Assembly: GCF_000429985.1 (NCBI RefSeq)
Contig: NZ_KE387015.1
Coordinates: forward strand, 1-64,000
Reading direction: 5' to 3'
DNA from: Maridesulfovibrio bastinii DSM 16055
GTDB taxonomy: Bacteria > Desulfobacterota > Desulfovibrionia > Desulfovibrionales > Desulfovibrionaceae
DNA length: 64,000 nt
Both the position numbers and the translations under genes were made by a program. The notes under the pieces are model-generated. The model worked only from the letters and a program-made list of their open reading frames with translations, was not told the DNA's origin and did not search any database. Positions 1 through 7,726 of the stretch are shown here, piece after piece. The first letter of the stretch is position 1; every line of letters starts with the position of its first letter.

Positions 1-36
1 GAATTCAAACGGCGTAAAAGTGCGGCGTAAAAGAAA

Positions 37-69
37 AAGGACTTAGAAGATTTTTTCTTCTAAGTCCTT
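37..69 (-). terminator. Rho-independent terminator of tRNA-Ala
   Basis: A perfect 14-bp stem (37-50 with 56-69) and 5-base loop is followed on the minus strand by a T-run (A-run at 34-38 on the given strand). It sits just downstream of the tRNA-Ala read on the minus strand. Confidence 0.85.
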
Positions 70-77
70 GAAATATC

Positions 78-153
<76 letters not shown>

Positions 154-282
154 ACTTTATGTGCATTTTTTTATGTATGCAGGTGGATTTAATTGCAACA
201 AAAAGCTCTTGAAGTCAATATCTTAATGCTGCTTTTTTTAAATTTAATGCTTGGATCATGATCTTTAACAGTCTTCGATGAA

Positions 283-1098
283 TTATTCCTGCCACAAGTA
301 CACACTTGCTTTCTTACCAAGTATTTCGAGTTCATAAAATTCTGAGCATGGGCCACCGGCTGCGCCTGCGCATACATGCAGCGGAATGAGGTGTTCTTCT
401 CTTGGATGGCAATAACGGGCATGCGGTGCGATAGTCCAGTTACGCAGTCTTTCCCAGCGTTCTTCAGCAGAAAACGAGGTATCCGAGCAGGTATCAATCA
501 ACCATGATTCAAAATTTTCATTCCAACTGCGGCTTTCTTCCGTATCTTTGATGGAAAAGGCTCTCATATTATGAAACGAAAATCCTGAACCTATAATCAG
601 CAGATTATCGTAGGACAATTCCGCAAGCGCAGCACCGATATCCAGATGAAGCTCGGCATCAAGTCCCTGCACCAGAGACAGCTCTACACAAGGAATATCT
701 GCTTCCGGATACATAATTTTAAGAGGAACAAACATACCGTGATCAAAACCGCGGGAATCATCCAGACGACTGCTTATTCCTTTTTCAATAAGCTTGTCTC
801 TGACGGCCAGAGCAAGGTCAGGATCTCCGGGAGCCGGATATTTTATTGTGTATGACTGTGGCGGAAAATCATAATAATCGTAAATAAGAGACGGGGCCTG
901 ACCTGATGTCAGCGTAGCAACCTGCTCCTCCCAGTGGGCACTGATGAGAAGTATAGCTGATGGCTTTTCTATTTTTGCAGCCAGTGACTCCAGATTATCA
1001 ACCATCTCCTTATGTCCGGCATCACCGAGAAGAGGCAATGGCCCGGCTCCATGTGAAAGATACAGAACCTGACGTTTCTTTTCCTGCAGACCTGACAT
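283..1098 (-). CDS. LigB-family extradiol ring-cleavage dioxygenase (DODA/YgiD-type)
   Basis: Family knowledge: these non-haem, metal-dependent enzymes (YgiD, plant DODA) open catechol rings such as 4,5-DOPA. Seen: an early LSHGAGPLPLLGD segment with the first metal-ligand His, the ISAHWE motif with the second, GSGFSFHNMR in the C-terminal half matching the usual GSG-x-x-x-HN, and REEHLIPLHVCAGAAG near the end. The length, 271 residues, is normal. The frame is open further upstream, but ATG at 1098 is preferred because GGGAG lies just before it and the family-like sequence begins there. It is a single gene downstream of the reductase at 1256-1867, separated by a terminator hairpin. The real substrate is unknown. 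Confidence 0.85.
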   Translation of the reverse strand: MSGLQEKKRQVLYLSHGAGPLPLLGDAGHKEMVDNLESLAAKIEKPSAILLISAHWEEQVATLTSGQAPSLIYDYYDFPPQSYTIKYPAPGDPDLALAVRDKLIEKGISSRLDDSRGFDHGMFVPLKIMYPEADIPCVELSLVQGLDAELHLDIGAALAELSYDNLLIIGSGFSFHNMRAFSIKDTEESRSWNENFESWLIDTCSDTSFSAEERWERLRNWTIAPHARYCHPREEHLIPLHVCAGAAGGPCSEFYELEILGKKASVYLWQE

Positions 1099-1210
1099 TT
1101 TTTCTCCCTGCTCCCAAATGTATTTATAATTGTTAGATATTAAGCCAAAAACAGACTGCAATTTAGCATAAAAGAAATCGGTTCGATACTTTTTTAAGGT
1201 GGTACAATAT

Positions 1211-1250
1211 AATTGAGTCAGCCGAACACTTAAGCTCGGCTGACTCAATT
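1211..1250. terminator. 15-bp terminator hairpin
   Basis: A perfect 15-bp inverted repeat (1211-1225 with 1236-1250) with a 10-base loop lies directly after the stop codon of the minus-strand reductase gene. T-rich sequence follows on the given strand and weaker A/T on the other, so it probably ends the reductase transcript. Confidence 0.7.
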
Positions 1251-1255
1251 TTTAA

Positions 1256-1867
1256 TTAATAACCAACAGTAAAACGCTCACGAATATGCTGCGGTTTTTC
1301 CAGTTCATCAACCAGTGCTATGGAAAAATCCTCAAATGAAATGCTGGAACCATTTTCATTGCTCAAGAGCTGATCTTTTCCCAAACGGAAAACACCGGTT
1401 CTTTCACCGGGGGTAAACATTGCCGAAGGTGATAAGAAGGTCCATTCAAGGTCCTCAACTTTTTTCAGAACATCCAGAAAAACAACACCCTTTGAGGCTT
1501 CAGGCTTGAAAGCTTCAGGAAAATCAGGTTGATCAATAACCATTTTACCCGGCGCAACTTCCAGACTTCCGGCTCCGCCTACAACTATATAGCGTTTCAC
1601 ACCGGAATCCTTTACAGCCTGTATCAATTCTTCTGGATCAGTATCTAAAAACCTTACAGCACTGATAACTACATCGTGACCTTTTAAAATTGAGGCCAGC
1701 TTTTCCTTATCATGGGTATCGCCTGCAACCGGAGTAACTCCTTCCATCTTTTCTATTTTATCAGGATGACGGGCTATTCCTGTTACAACGTGACCCCGTG
1801 AAATAAGCTCTTTCAGAATTCTTGTTCCGACATTACCGGAAGCTCCGATCAGTGCTACACTTGCCAT
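1256..1867 (-). CDS. NAD(P)-binding Rossmann-fold reductase (NmrA/YwnB-like)
   Basis: The protein starts with the dinucleotide-binding motif GASGNVGTR (about residues 8-16), followed by SRGHVVTGIARHPDK, typical of the atypical short-chain dehydrogenases with NAD(P)-binding fold (NmrA/YwnB group). At 203 residues it is the size of stand-alone NAD(P)H-binding proteins. The start at 1867 is chosen because GGAGG at 1873-1877 is 5 bases upstream; an ATG 12 bases further up would lie on the ribosome-binding site. It is divergent from an HxlR regulator, with two palindromes between them. That arrangement is common for redox- or electrophile-responsive reductases (inference). Substrate unknown. Confidence 0.82.
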   Translation of the reverse strand: MASVALIGASGNVGTRILKELISRGHVVTGIARHPDKIEKMEGVTPVAGDTHDKEKLASILKGHDVVISAVRFLDTDPEELIQAVKDSGVKRYIVVGGAGSLEVAPGKMVIDQPDFPEAFKPEASKGVVFLDVLKKVEDLEWTFLSPSAMFTPGERTGVFRLGKDQLLSNENGSSISFEDFSIALVDELEKPQHIRERFTVGY

Positions 1868-1897
1868 AATGACCTCCAAGGTATAATTTTAAGACGT

Positions 1898-1980
1898 GGT
1901 CTTATTCTGAGACCTTAGCTCACTTGAAATCTTATAACAAGAAGTCAGGATAAAATGATCAGGTCACCGTCTGCTGACCT
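1898..1980. promoter_or_regulatory. Two palindromes in the divergent promoter region, likely HxlR operators
   Basis: Between the divergent reductase and HxlR genes lie GGTCT-N7-AGACC (1898-1914) and AGGTCA-N8-TGACCT (1961-1980). They share GGTC half-sites in the same geometry. Placement next to both promoters suggests binding by the adjacent regulator, giving autoregulation and control of the reductase. This is inference from position and symmetry. Confidence 0.55.
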
Positions 1981-2001
1981 ACCAAAAATCAGGAACATAA
2001 A

Positions 2002-2367
2002 ATGAAAGCCGATATGCTCATATCTTTTGAAGAACCATGCCCTATCCGTGATGTGCTTGACCGCATAGGGGACCAATGGAGCCTGCTTGTTTTAAATTCC
2101 CTTTCAAAAGGAGTATTCAGGTTCAACGAACTTATGCGTGACCTTGGAGACATCTCCAAACAGATGCTTTCCAAGACCCTTAAAAGGCTGGAAAAAGACG
2201 GCTTCATAAAGCGCACGCTCTACCCGGAGGTACCGCTCAGAGTGGAGTATGAACTGACGGAGCTTGGAAAATCTTTTCTCGATCCTATGGCCGGTCTGAT
2301 TAATTGGGCCAATGAAAACCATCAGGCCATTGTGCTTGCCAGACAGAATTATGAAAAAAAACGCTGA
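2002..2367 (+). CDS. HxlR-family winged-helix transcriptional regulator
   Basis: The 121-residue protein shows the HxlR hallmark CPIRDVLDRIGDQWSLLVL near the N-terminus, FNELMRDLGDISKQMLSKTLKRLEKDG as the helix-turn-helix and recognition helix, and the wing plus YELTELGKSF. The N-terminal Cys is the residue that senses reactive aldehydes or thiol stress in characterised HxlR/HypR members (family knowledge). It is divergent from the NAD(P)-binding reductase and most likely controls it through the palindromes at 1898-1980. Confidence 0.9.
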   Translation: MKADMLISFEEPCPIRDVLDRIGDQWSLLVLNSLSKGVFRFNELMRDLGDISKQMLSKTLKRLEKDGFIKRTLYPEVPLRVEYELTELGKSFLDPMAGLINWANENHQAIVLARQNYEKKR

Positions 2368-2589
2368 AACAATGCCTGTCTAAAAAAAACAACGTCTTCA
2401 GACGTCTGGCTTCCGGTTTCAGGCTTCTGGCATCTAGAATCAGGCAGCAGAAAAATTAAATATCATCAGCTGAATAATCCATGTTATTTTAACATTCCTG
2501 AACTTGCGGGATATTGATTGAACTTCAGACTTGGATTATCTTGGCCGCTCATCAGAAGAGTTAACTTTTCCATTTCCTAACGGAGTATC

Positions 2590-3582
2590 ATGATTGAACT
2601 AACACTCAAAATTGCGACCAAACTTTTCTGGGTTGCAATAGTTTTTCTGGGAATCACGGTAATCAGCTTCTGGGTTATACATCTGGCACCAGGCTCTCCT
2701 ACGGACATGCAGACCACCCTGAACCCGGATTCCAACTACGAAGCGCGGGCAAGACTCAATAAAATCTACGGGCTGGATAAGCCTCTTTATGTGCAATACG
2801 GCAACTGGCTTTCCCGTATGGTGCGTTTTGACTTCGGAAGATCAATGTCCGGCGACAACCGCCCGGTATGGGACCGTATTAAAGAACGGCTGCCGCTGAC
2901 TTTCGGAATGAATGTGGCTTCGATGGTGCTGACTTTATTTATAGCGATACCCATAGGAATGTTCTCGGCATGGAAGCAGAACAGCTGGTTTGACCGGGGA
3001 ATGACCATTTTCGTTTTTATAGGGTTTGCTGTTCCGGGATTCTGGCTGGCTCTGCTGCTGATGCTGTGGCTTGGAATCCACTACCCGATTCTTCCCATCT
3101 CAGGCCTGACATCTCTTGATTTCGATATGCTTTCCACAACGGGGAAGCTGCTGGACCTTGCAAAACATCTCACCCTGCCTATTTTTATTTATACTTTTGG
3201 AAGCCTCGCAGGGATGTCACGCTTCATGCGCTCATCCATGCTTGAAGTATTAAGGCAGGATTACATAACCACAGCAAAAGCAAAGGGGCTTCCGCTAAAC
3301 AGAGTCCTTTTCCATCATGGACTGCGCAATGCCCTGCTACCGGTAATTACCCTGCTCGGACTTTCAATTCCGGGATTAATCGGAGGCAGCGTAATTATTG
3401 AGTCCATTTTTGCCCTGCCGGGACTGGGACAACTCTTTTACGGTGCGGTAATGTCCAGAGATTATTCCCTTATTATGGGCAGTCTGGTTCTTGGAGCCAT
3501 ACTGACTCTTGCCGGGAATATACTTGCGGATATCGCTTACGGTCTGGCTGATCCCCGAGTTCGCTCCGGGAGGAACAGCTAA
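2590..3582 (+). CDS. ABC transporter permease, DppB/OppB-type
   Basis: Inner-membrane permease of the peptide/nickel uptake class. Seen: an N-terminal membrane segment, the periplasmic region GSPTDMQ...YGLDKPLYVQYGNW typical of OppB/DppB, several hydrophobic spans, and the cytoplasmic EAA-like loop DYITTAKAKGLPLNRVLFHHGLRNALLP that docks the ATPase. Length 330 is normal. The next gene (DppC-type) starts immediately after its stop. No substrate-binding protein or ATPase is encoded nearby, so this pair must work with subunits encoded elsewhere (inference). Substrate cannot be told. Confidence 0.9.
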   Translation: MIELTLKIATKLFWVAIVFLGITVISFWVIHLAPGSPTDMQTTLNPDSNYEARARLNKIYGLDKPLYVQYGNWLSRMVRFDFGRSMSGDNRPVWDRIKERLPLTFGMNVASMVLTLFIAIPIGMFSAWKQNSWFDRGMTIFVFIGFAVPGFWLALLLMLWLGIHYPILPISGLTSLDFDMLSTTGKLLDLAKHLTLPIFIYTFGSLAGMSRFMRSSMLEVLRQDYITTAKAKGLPLNRVLFHHGLRNALLPVITLLGLSIPGLIGGSVIIESIFALPGLGQLFYGAVMSRDYSLIMGSLVLGAILTLAGNILADIAYGLADPRVRSGRNS

Positions 3583-4425
3583 ATGCGCATAAAGAAACTT
3601 GCACCGACCTCACGGTTCCAACGCTACGGACTGTTTTTTACAGGACTGTTTCTCGTTGGCGGTATTTCAATTGCTGCGATTTTAGCTCCTCTGATAACTC
3701 ATTATGACCCTTTTGCGCTGAATGTTAATATACTTCTCCAGCCGCCAAGCTGGCAGCACCCCTTCGGAACAGACGCACTTGGAAGAGATGTGCTGACCCG
3801 GATACTTTACGGCGGAAGGGTTTCATTATGGGTAGGATTTGTGGCAGTAGGAATATCAACAGCAATAGGACTTGTACTGGGACTTGTATCAGGATATTTT
3901 GGTGGATGGGTTGACGAGATCATTATGCGCGGAGTCGATGTAATGCTCTGTTTCCCGTCATTCTTTCTTATCCTCGCAGTCATAGCTTTTCTGGAACCGG
4001 GACTATTTAACATAATGCTGGTCATAGGACTGACTTCATGGATGGGAGTGGCCCGACTGGTAAGGGCTGAAACCCTGTCACTAAGAAAAAGAGATTTTGT
4101 GCTGGCCTCAAAGCTTGCAGGAGCAGGCCCGGTAAGGATAATACTGACGCACATTCTTCCAAATGCGATTACCCCTGTGCTGGTATCTGCCACACTGGGA
4201 GTTGCCGGAGCAATACTTGTTGAATCATCTCTCAGTTTTCTGGGGCTTGGGGTTCAGCCACCGGACCCTTCATGGGGAAATATGCTTATGGAAGGAAAAG
4301 AAGTTCTGGAAATAGCTCCGTGGCTTTCTGTTTTTCCCGGCTTGACGATACTTTTCACTGTTCTAGGTTATAACCTTCTTGGCGAAAGTCTGAGAGATAT
4401 TCTTGATCCCAGACTCAAACAATAA
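3583..4425 (+). CDS. ABC transporter permease, DppC/OppC-type
   Basis: Partner permease to the preceding gene, starting at the base after its stop codon. Seen: an N-terminal membrane segment, the HPFGTDALGRDVLTRILYGGRVSL signature of OppC/DppC proteins (read as two motifs, HPFGTDALGRD and RILYGGR), the EAA loop DFVLASKLAGAGPVRI, and a C-terminal GYNLLGESLRDILDPRL, the usual end of the family. Length 280 is normal. recN begins 13 bases after the stop, so the three genes may be co-transcribed. Confidence 0.9.
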   Translation: MRIKKLAPTSRFQRYGLFFTGLFLVGGISIAAILAPLITHYDPFALNVNILLQPPSWQHPFGTDALGRDVLTRILYGGRVSLWVGFVAVGISTAIGLVLGLVSGYFGGWVDEIIMRGVDVMLCFPSFFLILAVIAFLEPGLFNIMLVIGLTSWMGVARLVRAETLSLRKRDFVLASKLAGAGPVRIILTHILPNAITPVLVSATLGVAGAILVESSLSFLGLGVQPPDPSWGNMLMEGKEVLEIAPWLSVFPGLTILFTVLGYNLLGESLRDILDPRLKQ

Positions 4426-4438
4426 ACGGACACATTAA

Positions 4439-5998
4439 ATGCTCGAACTCCTGCGGATTAAAAACCTCGCCTTGATTGAAGATGCCGAAATTGAATTTGC
4501 TTCCGGCATGAACGTGCTTACCGGTGAAACCGGAGCCGGTAAATCGTTCATACTGCGTGCTATTGATTTCCTCACTGGACAGCGCATGTCTACGGAAATG
4601 ATAAGGCCCGGAAGGGATAAAGCCACAGTTGAAGCCCTTTTTGTAACGACCGATGGCGAAGAAAAAATAATCCGGCGTGAACTTGTTTCAGAAACAGGAC
4701 GCAGCAGAGTATACGTCAACGACAAACTCAGTTCGCAATCTGTAATAAAGGAGCTGGGGTCTTCCCTCATCCTGCACACAAGCCAGCATGCCCAGCAGAA
4801 ACTTCTGCAACCATCATTTCAGTGCAGAATCCTTGATACCTTTCTTGAGACACCGGAGCTTGCGGCTGAAAAGGATCAGGCTTACTCAAAATTACGCGAC
4901 ACACTGGCCAAAAAAGAAAATCTTAAAAACCGCTCTGCTGCTCTCGAAGAAAAAAGAGATTTTCTGGAGTTTCAGCGTAATGAAATTGAAAAAGTAGCTC
5001 CGTATCAGGGTGAAGAAGACGAGCTTTTAGAAAAAAAAGCAGGACTTAAACAAAATGAGCAGGCAGGCAAAAGCATTCAGAAAGCACTTGATCTTATGCT
5101 GGGGGTAACGGACCTTTCAGGAGGACTCTCCGCCCTGTCTACAGAGATGGAACGCGTCTGTGATTTTTTTCAGGAGTATGAAGAAGATCTTGAGACCATA
5201 AATGAATTCCGGCTGCGGCTGGATGATATTTCTGAACGCCTGAGAATTCAGCCCAGCCATGCTGATATGGATGAAAGTCTGGATGATATTGAAGAACGCC
5301 TTTACGAACTTTCAAAACTAAAACGCAAGCTCGGTAAATCTTTGGAGGAAATCGTTAATCTCCAAAAAGAGATCGAGCAGAATATTTCCTTTCTCGACTC
5401 CTGTTCCCTTGACATCAAGCGTCTTGAAAAACAGGAAAAGATAGAAGCGGCAGAACTGGCAGGCATAGTTGAAAAATTAAATGCCCAGCGGGAAAAGGCG
5501 GCAATACTGCTTACGGACAGGATAATGAAAGAGCTGACGCATCTCGGTTTTTCAAAGCACGTCCGCATCAAATTTGATTTTGAACCGCATGAGCTGCATC
5601 CCGGCATTATGGAAGAAAGAGGAAGACTGCTCTGGATACCGAATCCCGGACAATCTCCGCAGCCTCTTGATAAAATAGCTTCTGGTGGAGAGCTTTCAAG
5701 ATTCCTGCTGGCAATAGCCGGACTTCAGGGAGAGCTTGAAAAACCAACCCTGATTTTTGACGAGGTTGACGCTGGAATAGGTGGAACAACTCTTAACAGG
5801 GTTGGAGAGAAAATGCGTGATCTGGCAGCCAGACAGCAACTGGTTGTAATTACACACTGGCCACAGCTGGCAAAGCTTGCAGAACGTCATTTCCTGATAC
5901 ATAAAGAAATAAGTGAAGGAGAAACTTTCACCACCTGCCGCCAGCTTGAAGGTAACAAGCTGACACAGGAACTGGAGCGAATGTCCGGTAAAGAATAG
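4439..5998 (+). CDS. recN: DNA repair protein RecN
   Basis: RecN is an SMC-like ATPase acting in recombinational repair of double-strand breaks. Seen: ELLRIKNLALIEDAEIEF and GETGAGKS (Walker A, about residues 31-38) at the N-terminus, long charged coiled-coil stretches in the middle (about 150-360), and at the C-terminus ASGGELSRF (ABC signature) and LIFDEVDAGIGG (Walker B/D-loop), then VVITHWPQLA. At 519 residues it is a little shorter than the usual 550 or so. The ATG at 4439 follows the permease gene closely. No obvious terminator follows before the riboswitch promoter. Confidence 0.95.
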   Translation: MLELLRIKNLALIEDAEIEFASGMNVLTGETGAGKSFILRAIDFLTGQRMSTEMIRPGRDKATVEALFVTTDGEEKIIRRELVSETGRSRVYVNDKLSSQSVIKELGSSLILHTSQHAQQKLLQPSFQCRILDTFLETPELAAEKDQAYSKLRDTLAKKENLKNRSAALEEKRDFLEFQRNEIEKVAPYQGEEDELLEKKAGLKQNEQAGKSIQKALDLMLGVTDLSGGLSALSTEMERVCDFFQEYEEDLETINEFRLRLDDISERLRIQPSHADMDESLDDIEERLYELSKLKRKLGKSLEEIVNLQKEIEQNISFLDSCSLDIKRLEKQEKIEAAELAGIVEKLNAQREKAAILLTDRIMKELTHLGFSKHVRIKFDFEPHELHPGIMEERGRLLWIPNPGQSPQPLDKIASGGELSRFLLAIAGLQGELEKPTLIFDEVDAGIGGTTLNRVGEKMRDLAARQQLVVITHWPQLAKLAERHFLIHKEISEGETFTTCRQLEGNKLTQELERMSGKE

Positions 5999-6035
5999 CT
6001 TTTTTATTAAATTTCAAAAAAAACATTTTCACCTC

Positions 6036-6062
6036 TTGACTACCAGACTATGCGAGTATAGT
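6036..6062 (+). promoter_or_regulatory. Promoter for the SAM riboswitch transcript
   Basis: TTGACT at 6036-6041 and TATAGT at 6057-6062 with a 15-base spacer (16 if CTTGAC is taken as the -35). Transcription would start near 6069, just upstream of the riboswitch. Confidence 0.55.
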
Positions 6063-6134
6063 TTTTCTCTCAGTTCTTTGAATGTGCTTCACGCAAGCTG
6101 GCAATAGTTTTATGTTGAAACATATTGTCAGACA

Positions 6135-6231
6135 CTCATGAAGAGGGTGCGAGGGAATTGGCCCCAAGACCACCCGGCAACCTGCTATAAGCAAGGTGCC
6201 AATGCCAAAAAACCCCGAAAGGGGCCATGAG
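6135..6231 (+). promoter_or_regulatory. SAM-I (S-box) riboswitch aptamer
   Basis: All core elements of the S-box aptamer are visible in order: P1 CTCATG/CATGAG (6135-6140 with 6226-6231); P2 GGGTG/CACCC with internal GAGGGAATTGGCCC; the conserved CCCGGCAACC; a small P3 TGC-TATAA-GCA; GGTGCCAATGCC; and P4 CCCC-GAAA-GGGG. In this family S-adenosylmethionine binding stabilises P1 and favours the downstream terminator. A terminator follows at 6266-6293. Unusually, the first gene downstream is not a recognised methionine gene but a 90-residue orphan behind another folded leader. Confidence 0.93.
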
Positions 6232-6265
6232 ATATGATTATGATATATATCAGGATATTATTCAG

Positions 6266-6293
6266 GGCCTCTCCATTCGGAGAGGCCTTTTTT
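6266..6293 (+). terminator. Riboswitch-linked intrinsic terminator
   Basis: A 9-bp stem GGCCTCTCC/GGAGAGGCC with a 4-base loop is followed by six T residues. It lies 34 bases after the SAM-I aptamer, the normal arrangement for SAM-dependent transcription attenuation. Confidence 0.9.
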
Positions 6294-6335
6294 ATTTCCT
6301 GACACAGGGGGAATGTGAAGCACGCAAAGAACAAC

Positions 6336-6521
6336 CTGTCGCCTGAGGTGACAGCGCGGGGAACGAAAGTTCCTCTGGTGGGTAGATTTATGGCCAATTG
6401 CGGACCCACCCTAAACAGTTGCCGCTAAAATGCCCAGTTAAGAAAAAATCGGTTCGGCTAATCCGATTTTGCATGCAATCGCCCCGGGGCATTCAATGGG
6501 GGTCGATTGCAAAAGCAGGAG
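6336..6521 (+). promoter_or_regulatory. Second, unidentified structured leader with possible pseudoknot before the 90-aa gene
   Basis: The stretch folds by eye into several strong helices: 6336-6343/6347-6354 (8 bp); 6358-6364/6369-6375 with a GAAA loop; 6377-6383/6404-6410 (7 bp) around an unpaired 20-base loop; 6445-6452/6463-6470 (8 bp); and 6475-6485/6498-6510 (11 bp with a bulge). The loop of the last hairpin (6487-6493, GGGCATT) is complementary to 6428-6434 (AATGCCC), a pseudoknot. The AGGAG ribosome-binding site at 6517-6521 follows directly. It does not match a riboswitch class I can name; translational control is inference. Confidence 0.6.
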
Positions 6522-6531
6522 TTAATCTGAA

Positions 6532-6804
6532 ATGACTGACATTCTGTTCAAAGCTTCTTCAAACAACGATTGCGGAATGGTTCGTTTCATCTGTAAAGAC
6601 AACGTAAATGAACCTTTTCCCTGTGATTACAGCGATCCGCTGGCATTGCTTGGAGATATCAGGATTTTAGATCTCGATGAATCTCAAAAAAATGAACTGA
6701 GACAAATCCTAAGCTCGGAAGTTAAAGAGCAGGGACCAGAAGAAATCTGGAGAAACCGCACCTTCCGCAAGAATATTATCCTGTCATTCGGCAAGATTGT
6801 TTAA
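6532..6804 (+). CDS. Small orphan protein of 90 residues downstream of the riboswitch
   Basis: Not recognised. The protein is soluble-looking and acidic in the middle (DIRILDLDESQKNELRQIL), with two Cys and no signal peptide or membrane segment. AGGAG lies 10 bases before the ATG and a strong terminator (6811-6840) follows, so it is a stand-alone unit. It is preceded by a SAM-I riboswitch with terminator and then a second folded leader, which suggests tight RNA-level control, possibly by sulfur or methionine status (inference). The C-terminal ILSFGKIV and IWRNRTFRKN segments could serve as search handles. Confidence 0.75.
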   Translation: MTDILFKASSNNDCGMVRFICKDNVNEPFPCDYSDPLALLGDIRILDLDESQKNELRQILSSEVKEQGPEEIWRNRTFRKNIILSFGKIV

Positions 6805-6810
6805 CACACA

Positions 6811-6845
6811 GACCGGGTCGCATAAGCATGCGGCCCGGTCTTGTT
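6811..6845 (+). terminator. Terminator of the 90-aa gene
   Basis: A 13-bp stem (6811-6823 with 6828-6840) with a 4-base loop, followed by TTGTTATTT, 7 bases after the stop codon. Confidence 0.85.
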
Positions 6846-6926
6846 ATTTCCCCACTATTTTCCATCTTTGCAATTATCCCCTGACAAGGTTAAAACCATG
6901 AGCAATACTAATTTCATGGGGGACCA

Positions 6927-7517
6927 ATGCAAATCTTTAAAACCGCAATTCTGTTTTCTGCCTGCCTCGTTATTGCGCTGATGTCCGCAGGACCGGCCGC
7001 GGCCAATGAAAAAGGATTCACCATAATCAACCATACAAATGATGTTTTAAGAGTGGTTGGTAAAACGGGTGACTTCATATTCTGCCGTGTAAAACCACGC
7101 ACCATTACCAGATGCACATGCAATCCGCTCTACAATAAAGACTGCTTTGACAAGGGCGGTGGAAAATCAAAAGTAAAAATAGTCCGCGAAGATCCAAACA
7201 AACGGGACTTATGGTCCGGTGACAGTTGTTTTAAACTTTACCTCGATCCTGAAGCCAATATTGATGTCAGTTATGCATTGGACACAAAACACATCCGCTG
7301 TGCAGCCGTTGACAGTGATGAAGTAAAACAGCCGCTGCCCAGCTTTTCCGATGCTGATAGAAACAAAGATGGCGTAATTGATAAAGAAGAAGCTGAAGCA
7401 ATCCAGTTAAAAGAAAATTTCGGGAACTTCGACAGTGATCTCAGCAATACACTTAATCCTAAAGAATTTGATAACGCCGTAAATAAATTAAACATCTTCA
7501 GAGGCGTTCCGTTTTAG
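6927..7517 (+). CDS. Secreted EF-hand calcium-binding protein
   Basis: The first 26 residues form a typical Sec signal peptide (charged start, hydrophobic core, cut near AAA-NEK), so the product is periplasmic or exported. The middle part (about 30-125) is an unrecognised domain with six to seven Cys that may form disulfides. The C-terminal third has two EF-hand loops: DRNKDGVIDKEE (canonical, all six ligand positions) and DSDLSNTLNPKE (degenerate at the Gly). It is flanked by unrelated genes. The calcium role is family-based; the actual function is unknown. Confidence 0.8.
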   Translation: MQIFKTAILFSACLVIALMSAGPAAANEKGFTIINHTNDVLRVVGKTGDFIFCRVKPRTITRCTCNPLYNKDCFDKGGGKSKVKIVREDPNKRDLWSGDSCFKLYLDPEANIDVSYALDTKHIRCAAVDSDEVKQPLPSFSDADRNKDGVIDKEEAEAIQLKENFGNFDSDLSNTLNPKEFDNAVNKLNIFRGVPF

Positions 7518-7726
7518 CAGACCAAAAAATCAGGACCGTATAAACAGGCTTTACATATCCGTTGCAGCATACAGATTTCTTGTTACGGTATGTGGCTACC
7601 CTTAGTCGGTCCGGCGGAAAATATACTTGACATTCAGGCTTAAAAACTCTGACAGCTGTAAGAATTTCAAGCTGAATGCAGGCGAAAAAAGATACCACTG
7701 AACAGTCATTATATTGGAGAATATTA

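Larger units (their letters stand above)
6073..6332 (+). repeat. Long-range inverted repeat bracketing the SAM riboswitch and terminator
   Basis: GTTCTTTG-aat-GTGCTTCAC at 6073-6092, close to the expected transcript start, is complementary to GTGAAGCAC-g-CAAAGAAC at 6315-6332, just past the terminator: 17 base pairs with a small 3x1 internal loop. In a read-through transcript the two arms could pair and enclose the whole riboswitch. The arms are seen; a role is inference. Confidence 0.7.

Noticed and set aside
6300-6520. c-di-GMP-I, cobalamin, ZTP, glycine or tmRNA identity for the second leader
   Set aside because: The conserved cores I know for these RNAs were compared by eye and are absent or out of order.
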